A stretch of DNA of 64,000 nucleotides from Aliiglaciecola sp. M165 (lineage in GTDB: Bacteria > Pseudomonadota > Gammaproteobacteria > Enterobacterales > Alteromonadaceae): contig NZ_VKKH01000002.1 in the NCBI RefSeq assembly GCF_007197995.1, positions 372,001 through 436,000 on the forward strand, in the 5' to 3' direction. The notes under the pieces are model-generated. The model saw only the letters and a list, made by a program, of their open reading frames with translations, searched no databases and had not been told where the DNA came from. The stretch's first letter is position 1. Every line of letters begins with the position of its first letter. Below are positions 9,355-18,539 of the stretch, piece by piece. Both the position numbers and the translations under genes were made by a program.

Positions 9355-9372
9355 GATAATAAATCGATTATC
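9355..9372. promoter_or_regulatory. Candidate LysR operator between regulator and sbtA
   Basis: Inverted repeat GATAAT-AAATCG-ATTATC in the 103-bp divergent region, with further GATAA-like half-sites on its left. Dyads with this spacing are typical of LysR operators. No binding evidence is available. Confidence 0.4.
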
Positions 9373-9431
9373 ACAAATATAAAAAATCATTACAATACTC
9401 CCTCATTGTTTACCAAATCACAGATTCGCAG

Positions 9432-10433
9432 ATGGATTTTTTATACGATTTTTTAATGCGTTTACTTACGCAGTTTCAATCCCCTACCTTAGGATTTCTA
9501 ATCGGCGGTATGCTTCTAGCCGCAATGGGCAGCAAACTGGCGATCCCGGACGCAATCTACAAATTTATCGTGTTCGTACTGCTTATGAAAATTGGTATTA
9601 AAGGCGGCATGGAAATTCGCGATGCGAATTTAGCTGAAATGCTGCTACCTGCTTTTTTCGCAATGGTGATAGGCGTTGTCATTGTGCTCATCGGGATCTT
9701 TGTTTTCTCTTTACTGCCCAGTATTAAAAAAGAAGATGGTTATGCCACTGCGGGCTTGTTCGGTGCAGTAAGTGCTTCGACTTTTGCTGCGGTGATGGTG
9801 GTCATGGAAGAAGAATCAATACCCTATGAAGCGTGGGTTCCAGCCTTGTATCCTTTCATGGACATTCCCGCCCTTGTATTGGCTATAGTATTGGCAAATA
9901 TCTATTTGAAAAAACAAAAAGAAGGCAATGAAACCAAAGTCGATGTTTGGGGTATAGTTAAGGATAGCCTGCAAGGATCTGCGTTATCTGCGCTACTGCT
10001 TGGTTTGGCATTAGGTTTATTGACAATGCCAGATCGGGTATTTGATAGTTTTTATGAGCCGCTGTTTCGTGGCTTTCTTTCAATTCTAATGCTAATTATG
10101 GGAATGGAAGCCTACTCACGAATAAATGAGTTGAGGCGTGTTGCTCATTGGTATGCGGTATACGCATTCTTTTCACCCATCGCGCACGGGTTGCTTGCCT
10201 TCGGACTCGGTTATATCGCCCATCATACTGTCGGCTTTAGTCCAGGGGGTGTGATTTTACTTTCTGTTATGGCAGCCTCAAGCTCTGATATCTCTGGGCC
10301 TCCAACATTGCGTAGCGGAATTCCTTCGGCGAATCCATCAGCCTATATTGGTGCTTCGACAAGCGTAGGAACACCTGTTGCTATAGCGATATGTATTCCA
10401 TTATTCATCGTGTTAGCGCAAGCTGTTTTTTAA
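9432..10433 (+). CDS. sbtA: SbtA-type sodium-dependent bicarbonate transporter
   Basis: 333 residues, almost entirely hydrophobic, with about ten membrane segments in two related halves separated by a short charged cytoplasmic loop (KKQKEGNETKVD). Family features include the QSPTLGFLIGGM start, GLFGAVSASTFAAV in the first half and SVMAASSSDISGPPTLR in the second half, the substrate and sodium site region of SbtA proteins. It would import bicarbonate with sodium across the inner membrane. The PII-like gene 33 bp downstream matches the SbtA-SbtB pairing known in cyanobacteria. In a heterotroph the bicarbonate would feed carboxylases. Confidence 0.87.
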   Translation: MDFLYDFLMRLLTQFQSPTLGFLIGGMLLAAMGSKLAIPDAIYKFIVFVLLMKIGIKGGMEIRDANLAEMLLPAFFAMVIGVVIVLIGIFVFSLLPSIKKEDGYATAGLFGAVSASTFAAVMVVMEEESIPYEAWVPALYPFMDIPALVLAIVLANIYLKKQKEGNETKVDVWGIVKDSLQGSALSALLLGLALGLLTMPDRVFDSFYEPLFRGFLSILMLIMGMEAYSRINELRRVAHWYAVYAFFSPIAHGLLAFGLGYIAHHTVGFSPGGVILLSVMAASSSDISGPPTLRSGIPSANPSAYIGASTSVGTPVAIAICIPLFIVLAQAVF

Positions 10434-10466
10434 AATACGTAACGATTCATATTAGGATAAAACATT

Positions 10467-10787
10467 ATGACTCTTCATGTAGCAGAAAAGGTGGTCATTA
10501 TCACCGAAAAAATTATCGCCAAGGGTGTGTGCAACATTATTGAATCATGTGGTGCTACCGGTTACACCCTATTTGCCGCGGGTGGCAAGGGCAGTAGAAA
10601 CAATCGTTCAACCGCCCAGCGCTCGTCAGTAGTAGACGATTTTGCTAATGTTCAAATCGAAATAATCGTAAACAATTACTCTATGGCGGAGGAAATCATG
10701 GAAAAGGTCAGGCAAACCTATTTTAAAAATTATTCAGGTATTACCTACCTTGAAGATATTAAAATTCTGCGGCCAGAGAAGTTCTGA
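10467..10787 (+). CDS. PII-like protein (SbtB type)
   Basis: 106 residues with the PII trimer fold pattern: an N-terminal KVVIITEKI strand, a loop in the T-loop position (GGKGSRNNRST) and a C-terminal YLEDIKIL strand. The classical uridylylated Tyr of GlnB is not evident, and the C-terminal Cys pair of cyanobacterial SbtB is absent. SbtB proteins bind adenyl nucleotides and inhibit SbtA. It follows the transporter by 33 bp with AGGATAAAA as ribosome site, so the two form an operon. Confidence 0.82.
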   Translation: MTLHVAEKVVIITEKIIAKGVCNIIESCGATGYTLFAAGGKGSRNNRSTAQRSSVVDDFANVQIEIIVNNYSMAEEIMEKVRQTYFKNYSGITYLEDIKILRPEKF

Positions 10788-10826
10788 AATTGATTTCTTC
10801 GCATAACCTGGCATTGAATAAATTCA

Positions 10827-11471
10827 TTAACTTGAGGGCATCGGGAATGCCAGCATTTCTCCGGCACCAATAGTAAAAAGCCATAACCCATAGAGACTGT
10901 GCTCAATTGAAGTTGTCATGACAGACTGCGATCGCGCATAGGTATTGGCGAACAACAATCCACCCAAAAAGGTCAGTACTAACACCAGATTGTTCCAAAA
11001 CATTAAATGCGCTAAACAGAATAAACTGGCATTTAACAATATAAACAGCTGCTGGTTAGGAACAAGATCTTTATAACGCCAAAAAAAAAACTGACGATAA
11101 ATGACTTCTTGAGGATAGACGGAGATAACCACATAAAACACACTGATTAACACCCAAAACCAGGTATGTTGTAAGGGCATAATAAATAGTTTTTCTGGGT
11201 TGGTTATATACACCCACGCCGCACTGGCAATCGCGAAAGTAACAAATCTCAACAACACCCAGTACCTATTGCTGATATTGCCCAAACCAACAGACAACGT
11301 TATCGAAAATTGTTTACCCCAATGCATGATTCGTATTAAGTACACCAATCCAACCAGAACCATTGCTAGCTTGGTCCATATTGGTAGTGGCATGCTCAGA
11401 GACACCGGTAACAATATAAACAGTGTTAGACATTCAACAAGACGGAACATAGATGAGTGATTAGTTATCAT
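10827..11471 (-). CDS. CPBP-family intramembrane metalloprotease
   Basis: 214 residues with about six membrane helices. The family motifs are visible: EVIYRQFFFW (the EExxR-like motif, here QEVIYRQ with one Glu), CLAHLMFWN (FxxxH) and EHSLYGLW. CPBP (CAAX/Abi) proteins are membrane proteases or scaffolds with varied roles, including bacteriocin self-immunity. There is no recognisable partner: it sits convergent to the PII gene and 139 bp from the GntR gene. Confidence 0.75.
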   Translation of the reverse strand: MITNHSSMFRLVECLTLFILLPVSLSMPLPIWTKLAMVLVGLVYLIRIMHWGKQFSITLSVGLGNISNRYWVLLRFVTFAIASAAWVYITNPEKLFIMPLQHTWFWVLISVFYVVISVYPQEVIYRQFFFWRYKDLVPNQQLFILLNASLFCLAHLMFWNNLVLVLTFLGGLLFANTYARSQSVMTTSIEHSLYGLWLFTIGAGEMLAFPMPSS

Positions 11472-11610
11472 TGCAAGTCACGGCAGCCAGTGTGCTTTTG
11501 CCAAGGTAAATCAAAGAATAAACTACTTGTGAGGGGGCAGTGAAGATTATTTTGTCACGGTGCGATAAAACAAAAAGTAAAAGGCGATGATAGAACACCG
11601 CCCAAGAGAA

Positions 11611-12348
11611 TTAGTTTACTAAATGGCTCAATGAATAGAGGTCTCGAGTTTGACTGGTTTTTTTACGCACTTCCTCGAGGGCTTCTGCCTCACTGATTGC
11701 AAAAAGTGCATTGATCAAGCGATTAAAGTGCTCATGCATTGCTGACCTTGCCGCCTGAGAATTTTTATCCAGAAGAGCTTGATAAATCGCTTTGTGTTCT
11801 TCTAATCGATCACTATCAGACTGGCTGCAGACACCTGCATAAGCCGCAGTGATATGGGGTAGCGAATCCCTTAACGCCCAGAATTTTCTTACTGCCAATA
11901 GGATAGCGTTATTCCTTGTCGCGTTAGAGATTATGAGATGAAATTCACGATCCGCTTTTTCCGCCTCGATACCAGACTCCATCGCATCCAGGGTTTTTTT
12001 CAAGGCTGCCAGCTCTTCTTGAGTGATTGACATCGCCGCCAAAGCAGCCGCCTCGCCTTCTACTAGTGCGCGAGCTTGGGTAAGCTCAAAAGCACTGATT
12101 TTTTCAGCGTTTTCTTCGTCGTTGTCTTTCTCTTTTTCGAGAACGTACACACCTGAGCTCGTTTTCACTTCAACAAGTTGCATGACTTCTAAAGCGATTA
12201 TGGCTTCACGTATTGTTGGGCGGCTTACATCGAATGTTTCAGCAAGTTCACGCTCTGGTGGCAATCTACTGCCTGGTGGATACAACCCAGACTCTATTAA
12301 TGCCTCAATTTTCTCTGCAATTTGCCAGAACATACGACGGCTTTTCAT
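11611..12348 (-). CDS. FadR-subfamily GntR regulator of the alginate locus
   Basis: 245 residues. The N-terminal winged helix is at 8-75 (RELAETFDVSRPTIREAIIALE) and is followed by a helical FCD ligand domain with the expected Asp/His metal ligands (REFHLIIS, MHEHFNRL). FCD regulators of uronate catabolism bind sugar acids and leave short TNGTNxACNA-type palindromes. It is at the edge of the alginate locus, and palindromes of that class (TTGGTATTACCAA and variants) precede several genes in the locus. An AAGGG ribosome site precedes the ATG. Control of the locus is inferred. Confidence 0.85.
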   Translation of the reverse strand: MKSRRMFWQIAEKIEALIESGLYPPGSRLPPERELAETFDVSRPTIREAIIALEVMQLVEVKTSSGVYVLEKEKDNDEENAEKISAFELTQARALVEGEAAALAAMSITQEELAALKKTLDAMESGIEAEKADREFHLIISNATRNNAILLAVRKFWALRDSLPHITAAYAGVCSQSDSDRLEEHKAIYQALLDKNSQAARSAMHEHFNRLINALFAISEAEALEEVRKKTSQTRDLYSLSHLVN

Positions 12349-12670
12349 GTGTGAACCCTTTAATATAAATAAATAACAATCAAAATGGCGTTGAACATAG
12401 TTACCCTACGCCTTTGATTCTTATATTGTAATCTAATTTTATGTGTTGTTAATACGTATTTTGGTTAATCATTATCACTTGGTTGGATATCGATACCATC
12501 ACAGTGTGCTAGGCCAATCTTGAACCGAAACTATCAACACAATCTTACCAAATTTTACTTCGTAAATATGTTTTCGCACTAAACCTTACCGAACTGCATA
12601 TTATCACTTTAAAATAATACCTGGCTGTCGATTGACAATCTATTTTCTTGTTCATTAACACTGAACTAAA

Positions 12671-12693
12671 AAGCAAGCCCAATCAGCTTGCTT
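12671..12693. terminator. Hairpin downstream of TonB receptor (distal)
   Basis: AAGCAAGC and GCTTGCTT form a perfect 8-bp stem with a 7-base loop, with A/T tracts on the left flank. It is a plausible terminator for minus-strand transcripts. Confidence 0.5.
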
Positions 12694-12729
12694 TGCACAT
12701 TCTTCAGACAACATTAGGCTACTTCAATA

Positions 12730-12754
12730 TAGCCACTCACAGCGTGAGTGGCTA
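12730..12754. terminator. Hairpin directly after TonB receptor stop
   Basis: A perfect 11-bp inverted repeat (TAGCCACTCAC / GTGAGTGGCTA) with a 3-base loop, 25 bp past the receptor stop codon. The T-run is poor, so it may act as an RNA 3'-end stabiliser rather than a classic terminator. Confidence 0.55.
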
Positions 12755-12778
12755 ATTGTCTGAGCAAAGCTTCAGAGA

Positions 12779-15733
12779 TCAAAATCGATAACTTGCACCG
12801 AATGTGATTCGACGGTCAGTCAAACCCTGGAAGCACAACAAAGCGCCCTCGTTAACACAATATTGGTCAACATCAGATTCAGTCAAGTTAACCGCTTCAA
12901 TACCCACGTTTAGTTGTTCATTCACATCGTAAGTGACGCTGGCATTAAGTTGCCCTCTATCGTCTTGAACCACAGGGAAGCCCCATGGGAAGCTGGTAGT
13001 ACTACCAAAATCATCGGAACGATAAGCCTCGCGCCATGTATAACGCATTCTAGCGGAAAGACCATGCTTCTCGTAGTAAAGCGTAAAGTTATACGCGTTT
13101 TCAGATAGATCGATGAGTTGTTGCACCGCCGTCACATCAATATCTGCAACACCTGTTGTCGCTGCGAATACCGCGCTAGCTCGACTAGTTGCGCTATCTA
13201 CCGCTTCACCACCGGAGAATTCTTGCTTGGTGTAGTTAGCAAGAATACCAAAACCTGATGCCCAACCTAACTCATCTTCAAAGCCAGCTAGGTCATATTG
13301 AAAGGCAATTTCGATACCTTTTTGGGTGGTTTCTCCAGTGTCATTAATTGTCGTTGAAGAGGGTACACACACACCTGGAGGAGTTCCTTCTGGCCCAAAT
13401 ACATTTACGTCAGCAATTGGGTTGAAAACCCCACCGCCCTCGCACGGCGCAGTCAGGTCACGAAATCCGGTGATTGGATCTTCAATCGGATTGACTTGTT
13501 GAGTTACGTGCAGGTCGGTACGTTTTTTATGGAAAAAACCAATGCTTACCACGCTTGCTTCAGCAAAATACCACTCGGCAGAAATATCAAATGACGTCAC
13601 TTCTTCAGGTACTAAACCGGGGTTACCGATTTGTACTGGAGGATTTGGGCTGGTGCTAAACGTCACTGACGTAGATAGTTCGTCAAAGTCAGGGCGTCGA
13701 ATATCTTTACCCCAGGCTGCCCTAACAACGACATCATCAGTTACATCTGCAACGATATTAATTCGCGGTAAAACGAAGTCATAATCACCAGTGGTTGTGA
13801 CTTGTGTTACCACATCATTGCCATCGGCATCTTCGGTAATAGAGTTGCCTAACGATGTTACTTCAGTTTCTAAATAGCGTAACCCGAAGTTACCTCTAAC
13901 ATATTCCGTTTCAAAATTTGCCTGCGCATACAACGCATCGGTTTCTTCTTCAATGTCAAAGAAAGCCGCTACTTCTGAAGTTGGCTCTTCCAGGGGCCTT
14001 GATCCTCCGTGTGTTTCGATGGCTTGAGCAAGAGTGCTGAACACTCGATCTGGATCAGAAGCAACTTGCTCTGGATCAACAAGCAGGAAGTCTTTAACAA
14101 AAAGGCTTCTACCATCTGCATCACCAAAATTATCTGGCCCTGGTGCAAGAATATCAGCAAACAACGAGCCTCTTGGACTGTCTTCCATCGTTCTTAACCC
14201 AAGATTACGTCGAACTTGATCAGTAGTGCTGGTGCTTTTGTTGTAGCGGTATCCGAAATCTACCGTTGTGATGACAGACCAATTCAAATCGTATGTAAAG
14301 TCGGTACGAAACGCATCTTCAGAGTTTTCAGTAATGTCGTTAGCCGCTTGCACGTCTCTTAGCACGACATTGTTCGGATCAAGCAGTTGGGCCGGTGTAG
14401 GCGCCATAGGCGAATCAAATGCAATACCAAAGGCTAATGAACCGCCAGTAAGATCGTACTCAAAAGGTACACTGTTATCGTTGCTGCCACCTTCATCAAG
14501 TGGAGCGTTGGGGTTAATAAAGTTCAATGTAGTGTTAACCCGCGGGTTACTCGAATCTGAGCTAGAAGAAGAGGCCTCAACAGAGACATTTAAACGATCT
14601 CCTTGCCACTCACCACCAATGCGGAATATCTCACTTTCAGTGACCCGTGAATTGGTGTCACTAGAAAAACGAAGATTTGGATCGTCGTCATCACTGGCCA
14701 AATCAATTGGAATGACTCCCCGAAGCGCAGCCTGAATACTACCAAGTTCAACACCATCTAAAGAACCAAAGTTAACCGTTTCAAACTCATCGGGAACTGA
14801 AACGCCTCTGAGACTGCTGACACCGGACGCTTGAACTCTTGAACTTTCTTCCCTGCGATCTTGATCATTGATAACTACATCAAACCAAAGCCGAGTATTG
14901 TCGTTAGGTGCCCATTCCAATGTACCGACAATATTTGTGGTTTCATATTCAAAGTTATCATAGTCTTGATTGAGAAATTGAATCGGTAGGAAATCGAAGC
15001 TCTGGGCACTAGCGGAGCCGCTATCTGAGGTGACAACATTGTCGCGGTCTACACGAGGACGAAACGCGCTGACATCTTGTTCAGAATAACTTGCGCTTAG
15101 CACAACACCGAACCTACCGTTATCGGTATTCCAATTGTCGCCCCATGTGCCCGATATTCTTGGCGTAACACCATCGGTAGAGAGGCTACTATCCTCGCCT
15201 TGAACTCTAACGGCTAACAAAGTTTCGTCCAATTGCAGTGGTCGAATTGTCCTAAGGTTTATAGTACCACCCACTGAGCCTTCAATCGTTTTCGCTTCTG
15301 GTGATTTAACCACTTCAACACCTGAAATGATTGATGCAGATACGTCTTCAAAATCAATACCACTGCGACCAGCTCCTGAGCCAACGGTTGATACACCATT
15401 TATCTCTGTGCGATTTGAGTTAGTACCACGTATTTGCACGCCGGTACCAACGCCCGCAGAACGGGTGATTTGGATACCTGTAATGTTTTCAAGCACTTCA
15501 GCCAAATTTTGATCGGGGAGTTTACCGATATCCTCAGCCTGAATAACTTCGATTAAATTGTTCGCCGATCGTTTTTCGGCAAGGGCGTTAGTTAATGCGC
15601 TACGAATTCCTGTGACTTCGATGATTTCTGTGGATTCGTCAGCGCCGCTTTGAGCATCTTGCGCTTGTGCTGCAATACTCAGCGTGGTTGCTGAAAGCAC
15701 CGCCACTGCAATTTTTGATAATTTGTGTCCCAT
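12779..15733 (-). CDS. TonB-dependent receptor (alginate oligomer uptake, inferred)
   Basis: 984 residues. A signal peptide ends near QAQA, followed by a TonB-box-like IIEVTGIR and a plug domain with LPDQNLAEVLENITGIQ and IRGTNSNRTEING. A long 22-strand barrel follows, ending in an aromatic residue (FGASYRF). This size class of receptors in Alteromonadales imports glycans. It is divergent from the CBM32-PL7 lyase gene across a 576-bp regulatory region and beside the GntR regulator, which supports alginate oligosaccharides as substrate. AGGACAAACT precedes the ATG. Confidence 0.92.
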   Translation of the reverse strand: MGHKLSKIAVAVLSATTLSIAAQAQDAQSGADESTEIIEVTGIRSALTNALAEKRSANNLIEVIQAEDIGKLPDQNLAEVLENITGIQITRSAGVGTGVQIRGTNSNRTEINGVSTVGSGAGRSGIDFEDVSASIISGVEVVKSPEAKTIEGSVGGTINLRTIRPLQLDETLLAVRVQGEDSSLSTDGVTPRISGTWGDNWNTDNGRFGVVLSASYSEQDVSAFRPRVDRDNVVTSDSGSASAQSFDFLPIQFLNQDYDNFEYETTNIVGTLEWAPNDNTRLWFDVVINDQDRREESSRVQASGVSSLRGVSVPDEFETVNFGSLDGVELGSIQAALRGVIPIDLASDDDDPNLRFSSDTNSRVTESEIFRIGGEWQGDRLNVSVEASSSSSDSSNPRVNTTLNFINPNAPLDEGGSNDNSVPFEYDLTGGSLAFGIAFDSPMAPTPAQLLDPNNVVLRDVQAANDITENSEDAFRTDFTYDLNWSVITTVDFGYRYNKSTSTTDQVRRNLGLRTMEDSPRGSLFADILAPGPDNFGDADGRSLFVKDFLLVDPEQVASDPDRVFSTLAQAIETHGGSRPLEEPTSEVAAFFDIEEETDALYAQANFETEYVRGNFGLRYLETEVTSLGNSITEDADGNDVVTQVTTTGDYDFVLPRINIVADVTDDVVVRAAWGKDIRRPDFDELSTSVTFSTSPNPPVQIGNPGLVPEEVTSFDISAEWYFAEASVVSIGFFHKKRTDLHVTQQVNPIEDPITGFRDLTAPCEGGGVFNPIADVNVFGPEGTPPGVCVPSSTTINDTGETTQKGIEIAFQYDLAGFEDELGWASGFGILANYTKQEFSGGEAVDSATSRASAVFAATTGVADIDVTAVQQLIDLSENAYNFTLYYEKHGLSARMRYTWREAYRSDDFGSTTSFPWGFPVVQDDRGQLNASVTYDVNEQLNVGIEAVNLTESDVDQYCVNEGALLCFQGLTDRRITFGASYRF

Positions 15734-16309
15734 AGTTTGTCCTGTGTGTTTTTAATGATTGTGCGTGAATGTTCCGTTACTTCGAAAACGGTCTGTGTCT
15801 AAAAACCCAATTTGGCAACTGTCACCCTTTACAAATTGCGCCAGATGCACTTACAAAGCATTAACTATATATTTACAACCAAACACCAAAAAGGTCAACC
15901 TTTTGGTAATAACATTAATCGTGATAATTTAACATTTGTTATTACCAATGGGCATTTGCAAGTACCGAAATAAAATTTAAACCAATAATTTCAAATGGTT
16001 AACGAAAGCCCGCGCCAATCTATAACCTCAGCGTGACTTCACTAATTCACCATAAACGTCTATGAGCAAAATCTTTCTTTACACGCGATTTAAGTTTAAC
16101 GAATGAAAATCGCTCGCTAACAATCTTAATATTTGGTTGACCATATACCGACATTTGGATAACCTTTGCGTAACAAATTTTGATATTGTTGGGGCAAACC
16201 CACTTATCGAACGACTGGATAGAGTAAACAATCAGTGTCCAAAGCGAGCGTATTCAACTCAACATGCTCTGTGTGGGACTGCCAGTTACAACATAGAGGG
16301 TATATAGCA
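15734..16309. other. 576-bp divergent control region of TonB receptor and PL7 lyase
   Basis: No gene is seen. The stretch is AT-rich and holds two TTGGTAAT-type palindromic sites near 15903 and 15936 plus a looser TTGGTTGACCAT at 16133. It must contain both divergent promoters. A reading frame running into the PL7 gene from 16235 lacks a sensible N-terminus and is not used. Confidence 0.55.
15903..15948. promoter_or_regulatory. Paired candidate GntR operators
   Basis: Site 1 (15903-15915, TTGGTAATAACAT) and site 2 (15936-15948, TTGTTATTACCAA) match the palindrome TTGGTAWTACCAA at 11 and 12 of 13 positions. They are 33 bp apart (about three helical turns), allowing cooperative binding. They lie about 170 bp upstream of the TonB receptor. 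Confidence 0.5.
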
Positions 16310-17815
16310 ATGGATTTTCATCTACCGAGGCGGGCTCGGTCTTCTAGAATTTTGCCTCTCGCCATAGCGAGTGCTTTGACTATTGCAGCTTGCGGAGGTG
16401 GTGGTGGAAGAGAATCTGTATTACCCACAGCTCCAGAGAGCCCTCCTACTACACCGAGCACGCCGACGACACCTACTACGCCAAGCACTCCAACTACACC
16501 AGTTCCTCCACCCGCAGAACAACCGCAAACATGTATCAATACCATCCATGGGGTAAACTCTGTCATTGATGACGGCAACTTTGAGTTAAATTTTTCTCCC
16601 TCAAACGCCATTGATGGTGACTCCCAATCGGCATCGCGATGGTCAAGCGACGGTCCATTTAAGGAATTAGTATTAGACTTAGGTAATATCAAAACGGTCG
16701 GCGCCCTGACAATTAAGTGGTACAAAGGTGCAGACCGAATCTCTAATTTTTCAGTTGAAACATCAACTGACAATTCAACATGGTTGCCAGTGCTAGTTCA
16801 AGGGGAATCAAGTGGGCGACACAGCGGTTTTGAGCTAGTGCAACTAGACGAATCCGAAGGACGTTATGTGAAAATCATTGCAGATGGAAATAGTGTCGAC
16901 GACAACAACGGGATCATTGAAGTCGAAGTGCATAGTTGCAGCGAGGCCACTGGGCAGTTCAGTAATAAATTTCCCAATGAGCTTGGGATCGAATTGGTAG
17001 ATTGGTACTTGAGTGTACCGACTGATGAAGACAACAGCGGTACTGCAGATTCAATATCTGAAACCGAACTTGCTGCTGGCTACACCAATTCTGAGTATTT
17101 TTATGCCTCGGCAGATAACGGCATTGTTATGCGCTCACCCAGCTATGGATTTAAAACATCACAGAATACTAATTACGTGCGCGTTGAGTTGCGTGAGATG
17201 TTGCGCAGGGGTGACCGCTCCATCAGCACTAAAGGTGTGAACAAGAACAATTGGGTTTTTGGCAGTGCACCTCAGAGTGCGCAAGATGATGCTGGAGGTG
17301 TAGACGGCGACCTACATGTAACCCTTGCGGTAAATCAAGTCACGACCACAGGCGAGAATTACCAGATAGGGCGAGTTATTATTGGCCAGATACACGCCAA
17401 TGACGATGAGCCAGTGCGACTCTATTATCGTAAGCTGCCAGGAAACGCACTGGGCTCAATCTATTTTGCCCATGAAAGTCGTGTCGAAGGGAGTGATGAA
17501 GCTTACGTGGAGCTAATTGGCTCACGAAGCAATAGTGCCAGCAACCCCACAGACGGTATTGCCCTAGATGAAAAGTTCAGTTATCACATCAATGTTGACG
17601 TGAACTTACTCACGGTGACGATCAGTCGAGAGGGAAAACCAGACGTTGTGGGTAATTTCGACATGTCAGACAGTCTGTATGATGATCCCAGCCAGTATCA
17701 ATACTTTAAAGTAGGGGTTTATCACGTCAATAACTCAAGTGATCCGGAAGAGTATGCGCAAGCCACTTTCTACGAGATTCGAAATGGCCACACCGGTTAC
17801 GGTGCAAGTGAATAA
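16310..17815 (+). CDS. Lipoprotein alginate lyase, CBM32-PL7
   Basis: 501 residues. The start at 16310 has AGAGGG upstream and gives a lipoprotein signal with lipobox Cys28 (LTIAAC). A Thr/Pro repeat linker (about 40-70) leads to an F5/8-type C (CBM32) domain (about 75-210) and then a PL7 beta-jelly-roll (about 225-500). Catalytic motifs are complete: Arg291 in RVELRE, Gln360 and His362 in QIH, Tyr471 in YFKVGVY. It cleaves alginate endolytically by beta-elimination, probably anchored to the outer membrane. It is divergent from the TonB receptor. The catalytic domain is clearly related to the second PL7 enzyme at 26600-27601. Confidence 0.93.
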   Translation: MDFHLPRRARSSRILPLAIASALTIAACGGGGGRESVLPTAPESPPTTPSTPTTPTTPSTPTTPVPPPAEQPQTCINTIHGVNSVIDDGNFELNFSPSNAIDGDSQSASRWSSDGPFKELVLDLGNIKTVGALTIKWYKGADRISNFSVETSTDNSTWLPVLVQGESSGRHSGFELVQLDESEGRYVKIIADGNSVDDNNGIIEVEVHSCSEATGQFSNKFPNELGIELVDWYLSVPTDEDNSGTADSISETELAAGYTNSEYFYASADNGIVMRSPSYGFKTSQNTNYVRVELREMLRRGDRSISTKGVNKNNWVFGSAPQSAQDDAGGVDGDLHVTLAVNQVTTTGENYQIGRVIIGQIHANDDEPVRLYYRKLPGNALGSIYFAHESRVEGSDEAYVELIGSRSNSASNPTDGIALDEKFSYHINVDVNLLTVTISREGKPDVVGNFDMSDSLYDDPSQYQYFKVGVYHVNNSSDPEEYAQATFYEIRNGHTGYGASE

Positions 17816-17863
17816 GAGATAACAGACTTCGTCCGAATGATTTTATTAAAAAGCCAGGATCAC

Positions 17864-17929
17864 GTCGGCAGGAAGCCTCTTTGATGTTGGCAGGAAGCAA
17901 AGTTAATTTCGTCAAGAAGCTGGGAAGAC
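17864..17929. repeat. 22-bp degenerate tandem repeat, 3 units
   Basis: The core GGCAGGAAGC recurs at an exact 22-bp step (units begin at 17864, 17886 and 17908); the third unit is diverged (GTCAAGAAGC). Non-coding. Confidence 0.6.
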
Positions 17930-17980
17930 ATTAATGAGTAAACACTCCCTTTCAAACAATTAACCATATCACTCCACTAA

Positions 17981-18090
17981 AAAACGTCACCTCCACCCTA
18001 TAGAAAGCGTCATCTCCGACCTATAGAAAGCGTCGTCTCCACCCTATAGAAAACTCCATCACCGCCCTATAGAAAGCGTCATCTCCGCGG
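17981..18090. repeat. 23-bp tandem repeat, about 5 units
   Basis: Units start at 17981, 18004, 18027, 18050 and 18073; the last is incomplete. Each contains AAAGCGTCATCTCC followed by a Pu/Py-variable base and CCTATAG. There are no spacers, so it is a minisatellite and not CRISPR. The final unit runs into an 8-bp inverted repeat with GCGGAGAT at 18098-18105. Confidence 0.8.
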
Positions 18091-18180
18091 GCTCTTGGCG
18101 GAGATCTGTTTGAAATACGTGCTCACAAATAAAAGATTCCGGCCTTCACCAGCATGAAGTCAGAAGGAAGCGGTAATCGA

Positions 18181-18366
18181 TTAATGCAACGCTACTTTAA
18201 ACCCACTTAGATCCGGGCTTTCTGGTGTTGGCGACATAGACTTGGCCTCTTTAACCATGATCGCCATAGAATCGAGAACATCTAAAAAATCTCTCAGTTG
18301 CTCCGGAGTCATTTGTGCCGACAAAGATTCGATTTTTGAAATTAGGCTTTTTGTGGGAAGTTTCAT
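18181..18366 (-). CDS. Small hypothetical protein
   Basis: 61 residues from the ATG at 18366 (MKLPTKSLIS...), mostly helical and charged with a Pro/Ser-rich tail. I do not recognise it. There is no clear ribosome site, and it lies between tandem repeats and an IS66 remnant, so it may be a relic of a mobile element or spurious. Confidence 0.35.
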   Translation of the reverse strand: MKLPTKSLISKIESLSAQMTPEQLRDFLDVLDSMAIMVKEAKSMSPTPESPDLSGFKVALH

Positions 18367-18539
18367 AAGCGTCAATTTTTTGTGTGTAATGGAATTATCC
18401 CATTAGACAATCAATTTCCTTGCCAACATGTTTTCAAAATCTATATCTACTAACAAAAAAGCTCCGACTTGCGCGGCTTTGTGACTCAAAGTGTCTTGAA
18501 TTTCAGCATAATCCTTATATTAAACCTATACCTACCAAG

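Larger units (their letters stand above)
12349..12778. other. 430-bp intergenic region between GntR regulator and TonB receptor
   Basis: The right part (12660-12760) carries two hairpins downstream of the TonB receptor. The left part is the upstream region of the GntR gene, AT-rich, with TTGGTT half-sites near 12470 and 12500 that resemble but do not match the TTGGTATTACCAA motif. No coding sequence is convincing. Confidence 0.5.
17816..18180. other. Non-coding stretch with short tandem repeats
   Basis: The gap after the PL7 gene has no supported gene. It holds two neighbouring tandem arrays (22-bp and 23-bp units, listed separately) and a hairpin (ATCTCCGC / GCGGAGAT, 18081-18105). Together with the IS66 remnant just to the right it looks like a decayed insertion site. 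Confidence 0.6.

Noticed and set aside
10827-11471. CPBP protease as immunity or maturation protein for the borosin
   Set aside because: It is 6 kb away on the opposite strand with unrelated genes between; no evidence links them.
16235-16309. Upstream start of the CBM32-PL7 lyase
   Set aside because: It would add 25 residues before the lipoprotein signal; the ATG at 16310 has AGAGGG at the right distance.
17981-18090. CRISPR array
   Set aside because: The 23-bp units are contiguous without spacers and no cas genes are present.
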